Notes: generated by a model not told the origin, from the letters alone. 64,000 nucleotides of DNA from Microcoleus sp. FACHB-68 (GCF_014695715.1 NZ_JACJOT010000008.1:310001-374000), one strand, 5' to 3'. Counted from the stretch's first letter, positions 34,536 through 44,607 are shown. Made by a program: numbers and translations.

Positions 34536-36176
34536 TTGGTACTGTTAAATTTCTGTGACCCTGAAGAAAGACCGTGGCCGAATCCGCGTTTAAAAACGGC
34601 TAGCATCATTGGGCATACCACCACGACAAGCGTCCGCCTCTGGCTGCGGGTGCCACAGCCTGGGGATTATTGCTTAGTTGTAGCGAAAAATCCTATTCCA
34701 ACAGATGGAATCCCACACATTCAGAGTGAGGGAAAAATCGAGAAATTCGCATTAATGACCGGGAATAAAATCAAAGAAATTGATCCAGAATTAATTTATC
34801 CACTCAAATTTGTTTATGACAATGATTTAACAAACGTGGTGGATATTAAAGATTTAAAACCCCAATCTCGATATTATTATATTTTATTTCAACCGAATGA
34901 AGACCGGCCTTGGATATTAGGACATGAAGAACCGCTTTCTTTTCGGACATTTCCAGAAAATCCCACAGAAGTGAATTTTGGACTGTACAGTTGCCACCAG
35001 CCTTATCATGGGCAAACCACAGTTAATTTGAAAATGTGGGATAAATTTTATCAAGAATTGTGGGATGCTAATGCCCAGTTTGTCCTCGCCGCCGGCGATC
35101 AGGTGTATGTAGATGGAGAGAAAGAATTAGATATTTGGAAGTGGCTCAAAAATGTCAAAAAGCACAACCCGTCCCGCAATGACATGGTTTCTTGGTATCG
35201 GGATATTTACCAAGGTTATTGGGGGTTACCTGAAGTGCAGCGGATTTTTCAAAGTTTTACCACTTACATGATTTGGGACGATCATGAAATTGTGGATGGT
35301 TGGGGTTCTTACACACCACAAGAACTGGCTGCCAAGTTAGATGTTTCTTGGGAATTGAGAAACTTCAAAGAACATATAAACTTGGCTCATGAAATGTTCT
35401 CGGCTGCCAAGCAAGTATATCGGGAATATGAACATTCTCATAACCCGCATACAGACCCTAACCTGGAGCAATTTGATTATGAATTTAGTTGTGGAATTTC
35501 CCATTTTTATGTGCTGGATATGCGAGGTCACCACGATTTTAACCGGCAGGAATTGCGATTACTGGGTGCTGAACAATGGCAACGCTTTGAAACTTGGTTA
35601 AACGCTCAGTATGATTCGAGTGCACGCGTTTTGTTTATTGTATCGCCAGTGCCGGTGGCTCACTTCAAAAGCTTTGTTGTCAATACCTTCGACGTTCCTT
35701 ATTTTAAATACACCGACGACTTCCGAGATCACTGGGATCACGACTCCAACTGGTCAGAACGCAATCAATTACTCGAAAAAGTCTTTCAGTTTTCCCAAGA
35801 AACAAAGCGACCTGTGGTTTTTCTCAGTGGGGATGTTCACATGGGCGCAGTTTTTAAAATTTCCCATCAAAAATTCCCTTCAGCTAGAGTATTTCAGCTC
35901 ACATCTAGCGGCATTTCTTATGCTTCTATGAGCGAATTTGGTCGTCACCTTTTAGAGAATTTAGTTCAAAAAAGAGGCAATCTTGGCGATCACCGAGAAA
36001 ACATTCCCTACCAGGTAGAAAATTTATATATTTGCCGGCATAATAATTTCGGCATGGTTCGCGTCAAGGAAATGAATAATGGAGAACTATCCATTAGTTA
36101 CGAGCTATTTTATAGCAGCAAGCAAGCAGAGGGAATCATAGAAATGCAACGAATCGAGCTAGATCAAATTCCTTAA
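34536..36176 (+). CDS. PhoD-like alkaline phosphatase/metallophosphatase
   Basis: The 546-residue protein starts at a TTG with AGGAGG six nt upstream, which decides the start. An N-terminal fibronectin-like domain (SVRLWLRVPQPGDYCLVV) is followed by a PhoD-type metallophosphatase core: AAGDQVYVDG near 187, WDDHEIVDGWGS near 247, YVLDMRGHHD and LSGDVHMGA near 430. These supply the metal ligands. There is no Tat or Sec signal, unlike classical secreted PhoD, so an intracellular phosphodiesterase or polyphosphate-related role is possible. It is convergent with the kinase gene. Confidence 0.85.
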   Translation: MVLLNFCDPEERPWPNPRLKTASIIGHTTTTSVRLWLRVPQPGDYCLVVAKNPIPTDGIPHIQSEGKIEKFALMTGNKIKEIDPELIYPLKFVYDNDLTNVVDIKDLKPQSRYYYILFQPNEDRPWILGHEEPLSFRTFPENPTEVNFGLYSCHQPYHGQTTVNLKMWDKFYQELWDANAQFVLAAGDQVYVDGEKELDIWKWLKNVKKHNPSRNDMVSWYRDIYQGYWGLPEVQRIFQSFTTYMIWDDHEIVDGWGSYTPQELAAKLDVSWELRNFKEHINLAHEMFSAAKQVYREYEHSHNPHTDPNLEQFDYEFSCGISHFYVLDMRGHHDFNRQELRLLGAEQWQRFETWLNAQYDSSARVLFIVSPVPVAHFKSFVVNTFDVPYFKYTDDFRDHWDHDSNWSERNQLLEKVFQFSQETKRPVVFLSGDVHMGAVFKISHQKFPSARVFQLTSSGISYASMSEFGRHLLENLVQKRGNLGDHRENIPYQVENLYICRHNNFGMVRVKEMNNGELSISYELFYSSKQAEGIIEMQRIELDQIP

Positions 36177-36230
36177 ACCGGCATCCTTTCCGATTCTTCA
36201 GTAAAAGCAAAGCAGCCAAGCTTGGGTTTC

Positions 36231-37832
36231 TTAAAACAAACCTCGCTTCCCATTCGGCCTGACTGTCATCCAATTCGTCTTTGCCGTCGCTAACTGCTCA
36301 TCACTCACTCTAGCACCCGTAAGATTTGCCCCACATAGATTTGCCCCTCGCAAATTTGCGTGAGTAAGATAAGCCTCACTCAAATCCGCACCTCTCATAT
36401 CCGCCCCTTCTAAATTGGCGTAGCTCATATAAGCTTTCGTCAAATTCGCATCCCGCAGAACCGCCTGATTTAAACTGGCTCTGCCAAAATTAGCATTAGA
36501 CAAATCGCTTGCCAAAAACTTAGTTTTTACCAAGCTCGCCTGATGAAAAATTGCTTCTGCTAAGCTCGTTCGCGATAAGTCTAGAAGATTGAGATCGCAG
36601 GCGGCAAAATCTCGCCGGCCTTTGGTATAAGCTGTTTTTACCCCAATGGCATCCCACTTTATCGGGCCTTTCATTTTCGCACTGGAAGCACCTTTGCCAT
36701 CAACCGTTGTTGCGGCAGCAGCTTTGGAAACCATCCCCGGATTTCGGCTGTCCCTAATCGGCACACGAGTTCCCCCTGAGCGACCTTTACGTGCCCGAAT
36801 AGCCTCAGCCAGCCGAGACACTTGCGATCCTCCTGCCCCCCCTCCACCAGACTCGATATCCGTAGGCTCGTCAGAGAGAGTGCCACTACTCTTGGGTTGA
36901 TTGATCATGCCTTGAGAGAGGCTTTCCCGGTGAAACTCCACCGCCAACGCTCTGAGGACATCGTTAGCAGACTGGTAACGCAGGCGGACAGAAACCTCTA
37001 GCATTTTCTCCAGCACATTCACCAAGCGCGAACTCACATTAATGTACTCGCGCCAGCGAATCTCACCCGTAATCGGATCGTAACCAAGGTGATTAGGAGA
37101 TTTTCCCGTCAGCAAATAAATGCAAGTCACACCCACCGCATAGATATCACTGGCATAAACCGGGCGTAACGCCATCTGTTCTGGGGGTGCGAAACCGGGG
37201 GTGCCAATTGCAAAAGAGGTCAAAGCCGTCTGATCTGACGTACTCATCAGCGCTGTTTGACTCACTTGGTCTTTAACCGCGCCAAAGTCGATTAAAACGA
37301 GTTTGTGGTCGATTGTGCGGCGAATAATGTTAGCCGGCTTGATATCCCGGTGAATCACTCGGTGATCGTGGAGGTATTGCACCACCGGCAGGATTTCAGT
37401 CAAAAACTGTCTGACACCGAGTTCAGTCAAAGGCCCACTGCGCTTCACTTCCTGCTTCAGAGTCGCCCCACTGACATATTCCTGAACTAAATAAAACTGA
37501 TCATTCGTATCAAAATAATCTAGCAGACGGGGCACTTGAGGATGATTGCCAATCTTGCCGAGGGTTTTCGCTTCTCGCTCAAAAAGCTCCTTCGCCATTT
37601 CCAGCACCCGCTCAGAACTGGCCACCGGGCGCAACTGCTTGATCACAGAAGTTGGCTGACCGGGCAAAGAAATATCTTGGGCGATAAAAGTCGCCCCAAA
37701 CCCACCTTGGCCCAGGGCTTGAGTCACTCGATAGCGATCTCGCAGCAGCAACTTTTCGCCACAGGCTTGACACCGAAGAGCGTTGTCTGGGTTTTCAGGA
37801 TGGGGACAGGCTGGATTTACACAGTAGCTCAT
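36231..37832 (-). CDS. Ser/Thr protein kinase with pentapeptide repeats (SpkB-like)
   Basis: The 533-residue protein starts with a four-Cys zinc-ribbon-like motif (SYCVNPACPHPENPD, then CQACG). A complete Hanks kinase domain follows: glycine loop ALGQGGFGATF, K65 in VIKQL, HRD 161-163 and DFG 182-184, with APPEQMA in the activation segment. A Ser/Gly/Pro linker with basic patches leads to about 100 residues of pentapeptide repeats (ADLSEAYLTHANLRGANL). The domain order matches Synechocystis SpkB, which is linked to motility and oxidative stress. All catalytic residues are present, so activity is expected. Monocistronic. Confidence 0.9.
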   Translation of the reverse strand: MSYCVNPACPHPENPDNALRCQACGEKLLLRDRYRVTQALGQGGFGATFIAQDISLPGQPTSVIKQLRPVASSERVLEMAKELFEREAKTLGKIGNHPQVPRLLDYFDTNDQFYLVQEYVSGATLKQEVKRSGPLTELGVRQFLTEILPVVQYLHDHRVIHRDIKPANIIRRTIDHKLVLIDFGAVKDQVSQTALMSTSDQTALTSFAIGTPGFAPPEQMALRPVYASDIYAVGVTCIYLLTGKSPNHLGYDPITGEIRWREYINVSSRLVNVLEKMLEVSVRLRYQSANDVLRALAVEFHRESLSQGMINQPKSSGTLSDEPTDIESGGGGAGGSQVSRLAEAIRARKGRSGGTRVPIRDSRNPGMVSKAAAATTVDGKGASSAKMKGPIKWDAIGVKTAYTKGRRDFAACDLNLLDLSRTSLAEAIFHQASLVKTKFLASDLSNANFGRASLNQAVLRDANLTKAYMSYANLEGADMRGADLSEAYLTHANLRGANLCGANLTGARVSDEQLATAKTNWMTVRPNGKRGLF

Positions 37833-38511
37833 TCAACTTTACCCGGATTATGCTCAGCTGTTGGACAGCTAACAGGCTTACATTAGTAGACGCTCAACTC
37901 CCTCTGGCCTCAGGGATTCTTTCTTCTGGGCCGCTTAGGTATACCCTACCTTATATGATGTAAGGCGACTATCGGGGTATGAAGCGGGAATCCCTTGAAG
38001 TGTTGCCGAAATAACTTTGCTCGCGTGGAACCTGTTTGGTACTGTCGCCCTCAGTTGGCACCTTCAGACCTTCCAAGTGACACTCTCCCTATATTTAAAA
38101 TGCCCTAAAATTAGGCTTCCAAACAATAATAATCAATATCTTAGTGGGATATTTACAAAATTGTGTTGGTTCCATGAAGAAGTTTCGCAGTTCCGGCCCT
38201 GTGTAACAAAGCTGGGAGGAAGGGTGGCAAACACCGGCAACTCGTGTGAGAGGGCAGTCTCCTAGGAAGGATAAAATGATCAGGCACAAGGATCAGGCTA
38301 TCAGCCTAGCCTAGGTGAAGGCGAAGCGTCTATAGCGAGCGAATCTCATTGATCAAGGCTGACAACTGACGCCTAGGGCAACTCATGGGAGGTGCCGCTA
38401 CCAACTGACCACTATATGGGCGGGTTTAGTCGAGACTTTTGGCTTAACTCCAGACGATCGCTGAACAAAACCGGCCCTTACCCACTGACAACTGACAATT
38501 AGCAATTAGCA
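37833..38511. other. 680-bp gap between kinase and pheT
   Basis: Both flanking genes point outward. The region has a stretch with AGCGGGAATCCC at 37982-37996, motifs of the type GCTGACAACTGACG near 38360, and the STRR described next. No gene, tRNA or convincing leader peptide is visible, and no T-box fold was recognised in front of pheT. Confidence 0.4.
38484..38511 (+). repeat. STRR directly abutting the pheT start codon
   Basis: Four heptamers, ACTGACA twice then ATTAGCA twice, run without interruption up to the ATG of pheT at 38512. They occupy the place where a ribosome site would be, and no purine-rich SD is seen in the 28 bases. Confidence 0.85.
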
Positions 38512-40944
38512 ATGCGTATCTCTCTGAACTGGCTGCGGGAATTGGTGGACATTACACTCTCTCCAGAAGAGTTGGCCCAGATGTTGACACTGGCTGGATT
38601 TGAGGTAGAAGACATCGAAGACCGGCGCACTTGGGCCGATGGCGTCGTGGTCGGGAAAATCATCGATTGTCAACCCCATCCGAACGCCGATAAACTGCGG
38701 GTGTGTCAAGTCGATGTTGGGACTTCTGGCGACCCTTTAAATATTGTTTGCGGCGCACCCAACGCCGGTGTTGATCTCTATGTGCCGGTGGCGACGATTG
38801 GCACTTACCTGCCGACGATTGATTTGAAAATTAAGCCGGCCAAATTACGCGGCGTCCCCTCTCAGGGCATGATTTGCTCATTAGCCGAACTGGGACTCGC
38901 CAAAGAATCTGCCGGCATTCATATTTTTGCAGAGGGCTTAAAACTAGGTAGCGACGTTCGCCCCCTGCTCGGTCTAGATGATGTAATTTTAGACTTGACA
39001 GCAACCGCAAATCGTGCGGATGCCCTGAGTATGGTGGGCATCGCACGGGAAGTGGCAGCGCTCACCGGCACCTCGTTGCGACTGCCGGCAGCCGGATCAC
39101 AGGAGATCGGGAATTCGGCGGCAGGCTTCTCAATGGACACGTCATTGCAAGGTTGCCCCATTTACATCGGCACCGTCATCGAAGGCGTTAAAATTGGCCC
39201 CTCCCCCGAATGGTTGCAACGACGTTTGCAAGCAGCCGGCGTGCGCCCGATTAACAATGTTGTGGATGTCACCAACTACATTTTGCAGGAATGGGGTCAG
39301 CCGCTACACGCCTTCGACCGCGAACGCTTGCAAGCCGTTGCCGGCAGTCAAGATTTAACCATTGGCGTGCGGTTTGCCAAAACCGACGAAACCCTCAAAA
39401 CTTTGGACGGACAAGCCCGCACCCTGCAAGAACAAAACCTGTTAATTACCGCCAATGATAAGCCGGTGGCACTGGCCGGCATCATGGGGGGCGAGGAAAC
39501 CGAAGTCCATGACGGCACACAAAACTTGATCCTCGAAGCCGCCATATTCGAGCCGGTGGCCATTCGCCGATCTGCCCGGAGCCAAGGGTTGCGAACGGAA
39601 GCTTCTACTCGCTATGAACGGGGCGTTAATCAGGCAGAATTAGCAACCGCCTGCCAGCGTGCCGTGCAACTACTGGCAGAACTCGCACAAGGCGTGCCGG
39701 TGGCTCAGGAAACCGCCGGCAGCCAAGCGGATAGGTCAGTATTCACTCGCTCCATAGAACTGCGTCTAGACCGCGTTAATCAGCTTTTAGGCGCGATTAA
39801 ACAGGGAGACGCAACGGGTGAGTTGCAACCGGCAGAAATGGAGCGCACTCTCACCGCCTTGGGATGCAGCGTCACTCCCACAGAACAAGAGCGGGTTTGG
39901 CAGGTGACGGTGCCGGCTTACCGCTACCGCGATTTAGAACGCGAAATTGACTTAATTGAAGAAATCGCCCGTCTCTACGGTTACAACAACTTCTGCGAAA
40001 CCTTGCCGAGTAAAACGGCTGCGGGAGTGCTGCCGGTGGAACAAAAGCTCAACCGGCAAGTGAGAGCGGCTTTTCGGGCTGCCGGTTTGACTGAACTGAT
40101 GCACTACTCTCTCGTTCGTACTGAGGGAGATAATCAGGTAGTGCTTTCTAACCCGCTATTTGTTGAGTATTCAGCGTTGCGGACAGAGATGCTATCCGGA
40201 CTGATTGATGCTTTTCAATACAATCTTGAGCAAGGAAATGGCCCCTTGAATGGGTTTGAAATGGGCCGAATTTTCTGGAAAGACGGGGAAGTTTTAAAAG
40301 AGACGGATGCGATCGCAGGGATTATCGGTGGCGATCCAACGGAAGGCCGGTGGGTGCGAAGTGGGCGCGAACAGCCGCTAAGCTGGTTTGAAGCCAAAGG
40401 CTTGCTGGAAAGTGTGTTTGAGCGCTTAAATCTCGCGGTGGAGTGCAAAGCCGATAGCAGTGATCAGCGTCTGCATCCGGGACGTACCGCTTCACTATGG
40501 TTGCGGGGAAGCCGGCTGGGTACATTCGGCCAGTTGCATCCCCAACTCCGGCAAGAACGGGGGTTGCCTGATGAGGTTTACCTGTTCCAGTTAGATTGGG
40601 GAGTGCTTTTAGCTTCCCTCTCCCACGAAGCGATCGCGCGCCGGTTCCGTCCCTATTCCACTTTCCCCGCAGCCGGTCGAGATATTGCCTTCTTTGCGCC
40701 GGCAAATGTCTCGGTGGCTGAGATTGAAGGAGCGATCGCAAAGGCTGCCGGTGCCTTGCTGGAATCTGTGGAATTGTTTGATGAGTATCGGGGTGAAAAT
40801 GTGCCGGCAGGACAGCGCAGTTTAGCGTTGCGGTTGGTTTATCGCGGCAGTGATCGCACCTTAACCGATGAAGATGTCGAGCCGGTGCAGCAAAAAGTGC
40901 GCGATGCTTTAGTTAAAAACTTCTCTGTCAGCCTGAGAAGTTAA
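38512..40944 (+). CDS. pheT: Phenylalanine-tRNA ligase beta subunit (PheT)
   Basis: The 810-residue subunit begins [13 protein letters not shown], the expected PheT N-terminus, which fixes the start. It has an EMAP-like tRNA-binding domain (about 39-150; [23 protein letters not shown]), B1 and B3/4 domains ([43 protein letters not shown]), B5 ([20 protein letters not shown]), the catalytic-like core and a C-terminal anticodon-binding FDX-ACB domain ([23 protein letters not shown]). With PheS it charges tRNA-Phe. pheS is not adjacent, as is common in cyanobacteria. The absence of an SD and the STRR in front are unusual for an essential gene. Confidence 0.97.
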   Translation: MRISLNWLRELVDITLSPEELAQMLTLAGFEVEDIEDRRTWADGVVVGKIIDCQPHPNADKLRVCQVDVGTSGDPLNIVCGAPNAGVDLYVPVATIGTYLPTIDLKIKPAKLRGVPSQGMICSLAELGLAKESAGIHIFAEGLKLGSDVRPLLGLDDVILDLTATANRADALSMVGIAREVAALTGTSLRLPAAGSQEIGNSAAGFSMDTSLQGCPIYIGTVIEGVKIGPSPEWLQRRLQAAGVRPINNVVDVTNYILQEWGQPLHAFDRERLQAVAGSQDLTIGVRFAKTDETLKTLDGQARTLQEQNLLITANDKPVALAGIMGGEETEVHDGTQNLILEAAIFEPVAIRRSARSQGLRTEASTRYERGVNQAELATACQRAVQLLAELAQGVPVAQETAGSQADRSVFTRSIELRLDRVNQLLGAIKQGDATGELQPAEMERTLTALGCSVTPTEQERVWQVTVPAYRYRDLEREIDLIEEIARLYGYNNFCETLPSKTAAGVLPVEQKLNRQVRAAFRAAGLTELMHYSLVRTEGDNQVVLSNPLFVEYSALRTEMLSGLIDAFQYNLEQGNGPLNGFEMGRIFWKDGEVLKETDAIAGIIGGDPTEGRWVRSGREQPLSWFEAKGLLESVFERLNLAVECKADSSDQRLHPGRTASLWLRGSRLGTFGQLHPQLRQERGLPDEVYLFQLDWGVLLASLSHEAIARRFRPYSTFPAAGRDIAFFAPANVSVAEIEGAIAKAAGALLESVELFDEYRGENVPAGQRSLALRLVYRGSDRTLTDEDVEPVQQKVRDALVKNFSVSLRS

Positions 40945-40951
40945 AACCTCG

Positions 40952-41005
40952 AACGCAGATAAACGCAAATTTTTACATCTGCGTTTATCTGCGTTTATCT
41001 GCGGT
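40952..41005 (+). repeat. Long hairpin of repeated TCTGCGTTTA units after pheT
   Basis: AACGCAGATAAACGCA (40952-40967) is exactly complementary to 40980-40995, giving a 16-bp stem with a 12-nt loop. A further copy of the ATCTGCG unit follows, then TTAAAAA. It starts 8 bp after the pheT stop and may serve as its terminator. The ten-base unit TCTGCGTTTA is tandemly repeated. Confidence 0.65.
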
Positions 41006-41045
41006 TAAAAATCCAAATAAATCTAAACCCAATTCCTTGTAAAGG

Positions 41046-41177
41046 GTGCATCTCATATTTGCAAAAACAAGGGAGTGGGAGCATCTTGCTCCCTAAAATT
41101 ACACAAGCGAGCGAGATGTTTGTGCTGACGCACACGCTACGCGAACGCACTACAAATTTTCAAAAATGAGATGCTCC
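41046..41177. mobile_element. MITE-like element with terminal inverted repeats
   Basis: GCATCTCAT (41048-41056) is mirrored by ATGAGATGC (41166-41174) about 110 bp away. Inside are a perfect hairpin GGGAGCA/TGCTCCC (41077-41093) and CGCACACGCTACGCGAACGCAC (41129-41150), which recurs inverted in the 8.7-kb element. No open frame. The structure fits a dispersed, non-coding mobile or folded repeat. Confidence 0.5.
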
Positions 41178-41289
41178 GGCTTGTAACCATCTTTAAATCT
41201 ATCCAAAGAGAGATTTATTCAGATCCCTGATAAAAATTAAATAGAAAAGAGCCTTCTCTTCGCTCAATGGCACTTTTTCAAACGAACTC

Positions 41290-42183
41290 ATGAACAAAAG
41301 AATGCGACACCGCAAACGCAAAAATGCCTATTTAAATGAATTAGATGATTTAATTCGGGGTATTTGCGGTGGTTTTTTGTTTGGCATTCCGCTGTTCTAT
41401 ACAATGGAAGTTTGGTGGATTGGCTCATTTGCTGAACCTGTACAAAGAATCAGTAGTCTTGCTGCAACTTTTGTTGGGGTTTTATTACTCAATCGCACCG
41501 CCGGCTTTCGTAAAAGTAATAATATCCGCCTTAAAGATGCAGCGATGGATAGTGTGGAAGCAATGGCACTTGGCCTTGTCTGCGCCTTATTTACCCTCAT
41601 ACTTTTGCGCGAAATTACTTTTGATACACCTTGGCGTGAGATTTTGGGAAAAGTCATCTTTGAAGGAATGCCGTTTTCAATAGGAGTTGGGCTTGCGCGT
41701 TCATTATTAAGTGGAGATCGCAACCAAGCTCAGTATGAGCAAGATGATCATTCCCAAAGCCAGAAGAAACCAGAGCAAGCTAATTTTAATCCTACTGTCC
41801 TAGACCTCAGTGCCACCTTACTCGGCGCAACTTTCTTGGCGTTTAACATTGCGCCAACTGACGAAGTTCCCATGCTGGCTGCTGCGATATCGCCTCCCTG
41901 GCTATTAGCAATTATGGCTGCATCACTGCTAATTTCTTATGGAATTGTGTTTCAAGCCGGCTTTACTTCTGAAAACTTGCGCCGGCAGCAGAAAGGACTT
42001 TTTCAACGACCGATGAGTGAGACAATTACCGCTTATTTAGTCTCGCTTCTGGCAGCAGCATTGCTCTTAGCTTTTTTCCACAAATTGACCTTTAAAGATC
42101 CGTGGCAATTGTGGTTGAGTCACACATTAGTCCTTGGTTTACCGGCAACAATTGGTGGCGCAGCAGGACGGTTAATGGTATGA
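41290..42183 (+). CDS. TIGR02587-family integral membrane protein
   Basis: The 297-residue polytopic protein has about seven hydrophobic segments (for example ICGGFLFGIPLFYTMEVWWIG, AMALGLVCALFTLILL, LLGATFLAFNIAPTDEVPML, LVSLLAAALLLAFFHKL). Arg/Glu pairs lie close to the helices, and a hydrophilic loop of about 30 residues lies in the middle. Sequence and context fit TIGR02587, a family of unknown function that is nearly always followed by a TIGR02588 gene, as here. The stop overlaps the next start (ATGA), so translation is coupled. Confidence 0.82.
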   Translation: MNKRMRHRKRKNAYLNELDDLIRGICGGFLFGIPLFYTMEVWWIGSFAEPVQRISSLAATFVGVLLLNRTAGFRKSNNIRLKDAAMDSVEAMALGLVCALFTLILLREITFDTPWREILGKVIFEGMPFSIGVGLARSLLSGDRNQAQYEQDDHSQSQKKPEQANFNPTVLDLSATLLGATFLAFNIAPTDEVPMLAAAISPPWLLAIMAASLLISYGIVFQAGFTSENLRRQQKGLFQRPMSETITAYLVSLLAAALLLAFFHKLTFKDPWQLWLSHTLVLGLPATIGGAAGRLMV

Positions 42184-42605
42184 GTCAGTCAAACTTACAG
42201 AAAAATTCTCCTCCCGAACTTAAACATGAAGGAAGATCGCCGGCAGAGTGGGTGACTTTTAGCATTTCTCTTTCCATTTTGGCAGCAATCATCGGACTGG
42301 TGTTTTATGACTGGTTTACCAGGCGAGATGAACCGCCGGTTTTAGCAATTGTCCGTGATGGAGAAATTCGTAACACGCAAGGACAATTTTATGTCCCGTT
42401 TGAAATTAAGAATACTGGCGGAAATACGGCTGAGTCAGTACAAGTGATTGCTGAATTGCGAATTAATGGAGAAATTGAGGAATCCGGGGAGCAGCAGATT
42501 GATTTTTTATCGGGTGGAGAAGCTGAAAACGGCGCGTTTATTTTCACCCGAAATCCGAAAGAGGGTGAGTTAGTTTTACGAGCCGGCAGTTATAAGTCAC
42601 CTTAA
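42180..42605 (+). CDS. TIGR02588-family protein, partner of TIGR02587
   Basis: Starting at the ATG that overlaps the upstream stop, the protein has 141 residues. One membrane helix (WVTFSISLSILAAIIGLVFYDWF) is followed by an Ig-like periplasmic domain (FYVPFEIKNTGGNTAESVQVIAEL, ending near FTRNPKEGELVLRAGSYK). This is the TIGR02588 pattern. With its seven-helix partner it probably forms a membrane complex of unknown role. A longer frame from 42102 lies inside the upstream gene and was rejected. Confidence 0.85.
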   Translation: MSQSNLQKNSPPELKHEGRSPAEWVTFSISLSILAAIIGLVFYDWFTRRDEPPVLAIVRDGEIRNTQGQFYVPFEIKNTGGNTAESVQVIAELRINGEIEESGEQQIDFLSGGEAENGAFIFTRNPKEGELVLRAGSYKSP

Positions 42606-42781
42606 TAAGTTGATAACTCTTGATAAAAATTGAAAGACAGCATAGAGGAGAGGAAGGGAAATTTATCTCGTTAACTTTAAGTGTGTGTGAGTTGCAAACC
42701 TGCGAGATCCGAGTGGTAATTTCACCTCCTATTGCTATCTATAAACCGGCTCTTAACCTGAAAAAATTATTGTCTGGACGA

Positions 42782-44272
42782 TTAGACAAAAGAAGGGACG
42801 CTATTATGAGTCACTTGAACGGCTTGTAACACCTTTTCATCTAAGCTTTCCTTCATAGCTTCCACAGGCAGGAACCGCTGATCACCGGCACTGGGAGTGA
42901 GACAAGGAACGGGCTGATCTTGCTTGGGTGTGAGAGTTTTTGTTTTGTCTTGGCGCACAATAGTGCCAGTTTCTAGAATGGTGCCGGTGTTTTGGTAAGA
43001 ACAGACTGCCGATGCGTCTATCGTAGCGCCAGCGGTGAGGTTAAGAATGCCACAATTGGAAAAGAACCCATTCAGTGTTACCTTACCCTGCAACGTCAGC
43101 GGACAGCAGTTGTATAAATCTCGCAACGTCATGCCTTCGATGCCGGCATGAAATGTCTGGGGGTTGGTTCCGTAGAAACCGAAAATGGGGGTTCCTTTCG
43201 TCGTACCACCGGCACGAATAAAGTTGCCGTAGAAAATGTAGTAGCTATTGTATTTACTCGCAAAGGAAACTACACCTCCACTCAAGCAAGTATTGCCGTT
43301 AATATTTCCCCCATTCCAAGCAACCGTCCCATTTTTAATCGTGAAATTGCCATTAGCAGAAAGGTAGCTGTTGACGGTGCCATTTTCAATGGTGATATCG
43401 CCACCGGCTTCCAAGTTGATGTTAACCGTTCCACCCTGGATTAAAGCATTTTCTGACACCGCCAGCTCATGCCAACCCGACAGAGTGCCGGTGTATTCAG
43501 GGGAAATCGTCAGGCTTTTAATTTGCGCGGTGATGTTGAGAACCACATCTTTCGTGCCGGCATCGTTGAAGATAACATCATCCTCTGCCTCTGGTACGGC
43601 GTCTCCCGACCAGTTTAGCGGGTTACTCCAGTATTTATCCGCGCCGGCACCCTTCCAGTAACGCGTGGTGCCACTGAAAACGTGGCTGTATGACTTGAGG
43701 ACACTCTCATCAAACGCTAAGGCAACCGTCATTCTTGCCGTGAAGAATTGTAGCTGCCAGTCCCCACCTTTTGCGGCGCTGCCAGTCGGGTTGATGGAAG
43801 CGGCAATATTTGCGCCGGTTAACTGGGAAAGCCTCAGTACAAAAGCTTTACCAATTTCGCCGGCTGCCACGTCGCAGCCATAGAGCAGAATTGAGGCTGG
43901 ACTATTGTTTCCCCCGACAAAATTCCCAATGTTTAAATACTTCACCCATTGTTGCAACGGGTAAGCGTAAAGATCGACGTTGTGCGGGTTCAGTTGTGTA
44001 TTGCCTAGATACAGACAGCCAGGGGAACCGTGGGAGACGATGTGAATCGTATCGACAAAGGTTTTAGCAGAAGTGCCGGTGCGTTGAGCCAAAAATTCGG
44101 TAATTTGCTCGACTCCACACCGTCTGGGGTTGAGGATGAAGACTTCTGTGCCGGCTGCCAACCCGCCAATCAGGCGATCGCACTCCTCAACCGCTGAGTC
44201 AATGAAGACGATACTGGCTTTGCTGTTGTGATTGACGATTCTTTCTTTTGAAGCTTGTAAGCTGCTCAGCAT
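42782..44272 (-). CDS. DUF4347 putative cysteine protease with repeat tail
   Basis: In this 496-residue protein residues 20-200 match DUF4347, a caspase-like/C80-like domain: H81 in IHIVSHGSPG and C133 in ILLYGCDVAAG form the likely dyad, after IVFIDSAVEECD. From about 205 (RYWKGAGADKYWSNPLNWSG) comes a beta-helix-like passenger of short Asn/Gly-rich strands, as in autotransporter-associated repeats. A hydrophilic tail ends the protein. No signal peptide is evident. DUF4347 domains usually head large surface proteins in cyanobacteria. The start is supported by an AAGGGA site. The gene is divergent from the HTH-STAND gene. Confidence 0.83.
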   Translation of the reverse strand: MLSSLQASKERIVNHNSKASIVFIDSAVEECDRLIGGLAAGTEVFILNPRRCGVEQITEFLAQRTGTSAKTFVDTIHIVSHGSPGCLYLGNTQLNPHNVDLYAYPLQQWVKYLNIGNFVGGNNSPASILLYGCDVAAGEIGKAFVLRLSQLTGANIAASINPTGSAAKGGDWQLQFFTARMTVALAFDESVLKSYSHVFSGTTRYWKGAGADKYWSNPLNWSGDAVPEAEDDVIFNDAGTKDVVLNITAQIKSLTISPEYTGTLSGWHELAVSENALIQGGTVNINLEAGGDITIENGTVNSYLSANGNFTIKNGTVAWNGGNINGNTCLSGGVVSFASKYNSYYIFYGNFIRAGGTTKGTPIFGFYGTNPQTFHAGIEGMTLRDLYNCCPLTLQGKVTLNGFFSNCGILNLTAGATIDASAVCSYQNTGTILETGTIVRQDKTKTLTPKQDQPVPCLTPSAGDQRFLPVEAMKESLDEKVLQAVQVTHNSVPSFV

Positions 44273-44479
44273 TTCAGTTATCCCTTGTGAAAGCGTTTAT
44301 CTATCAAACTGGGGTGTCCTATTTTGGCGTCGGACTTTTGGTAGAGTACCCCCAGTGTGTACCTTGTGTCTCAAGGTTGCACTTAAAAATACGCGCTTGA
44401 AACTCACTATCGGTACAACAATCGCTTGAATCACCTCTCCCCGTGTTTCTTATTATGAAAGAGGGAGCATGATTAATTT

Positions 44480-44533
44480 GGCTCATTAGTGGCTCAGTTT
44501 TTCGGCTCATAAGACGGCTCACTTTACGGCTCA
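44480..44533 (+). promoter_or_regulatory. Array of five GGCTCA sites, phased about 12 bp
   Basis: GGCTCA occurs in the same orientation at 44480, 44491, 44504, 44516 and 44528 (spacing 11, 13, 12, 12), often followed by TxAG or TTTxCG. An inverted CTGAGC follows at 44547. The array lies 75 bp before an HTH-STAND gene and in the 335-bp divergent region with the DUF4347 gene. Near-helical phasing suggests cooperative binding of a regulator, possibly the HTH protein itself; that is inference. Confidence 0.55.
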
Positions 44534-44607
44534 GTAGACGAAGAACCTGAGCTAATACCGAGCGCAAGAGTTGGTATTTTAGAAAAAGCATAGTAGCAGA
44601 TTAGGAT

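Noticed and set aside
37975-38010. Sequence with GGGTATGAAGCGGGAATCCC flavour, reminiscent of right ends of IS200/IS605-type elements
   Set aside because: No TnpA or TnpB remnant and no clear fold nearby, so the resemblance is too weak to call.
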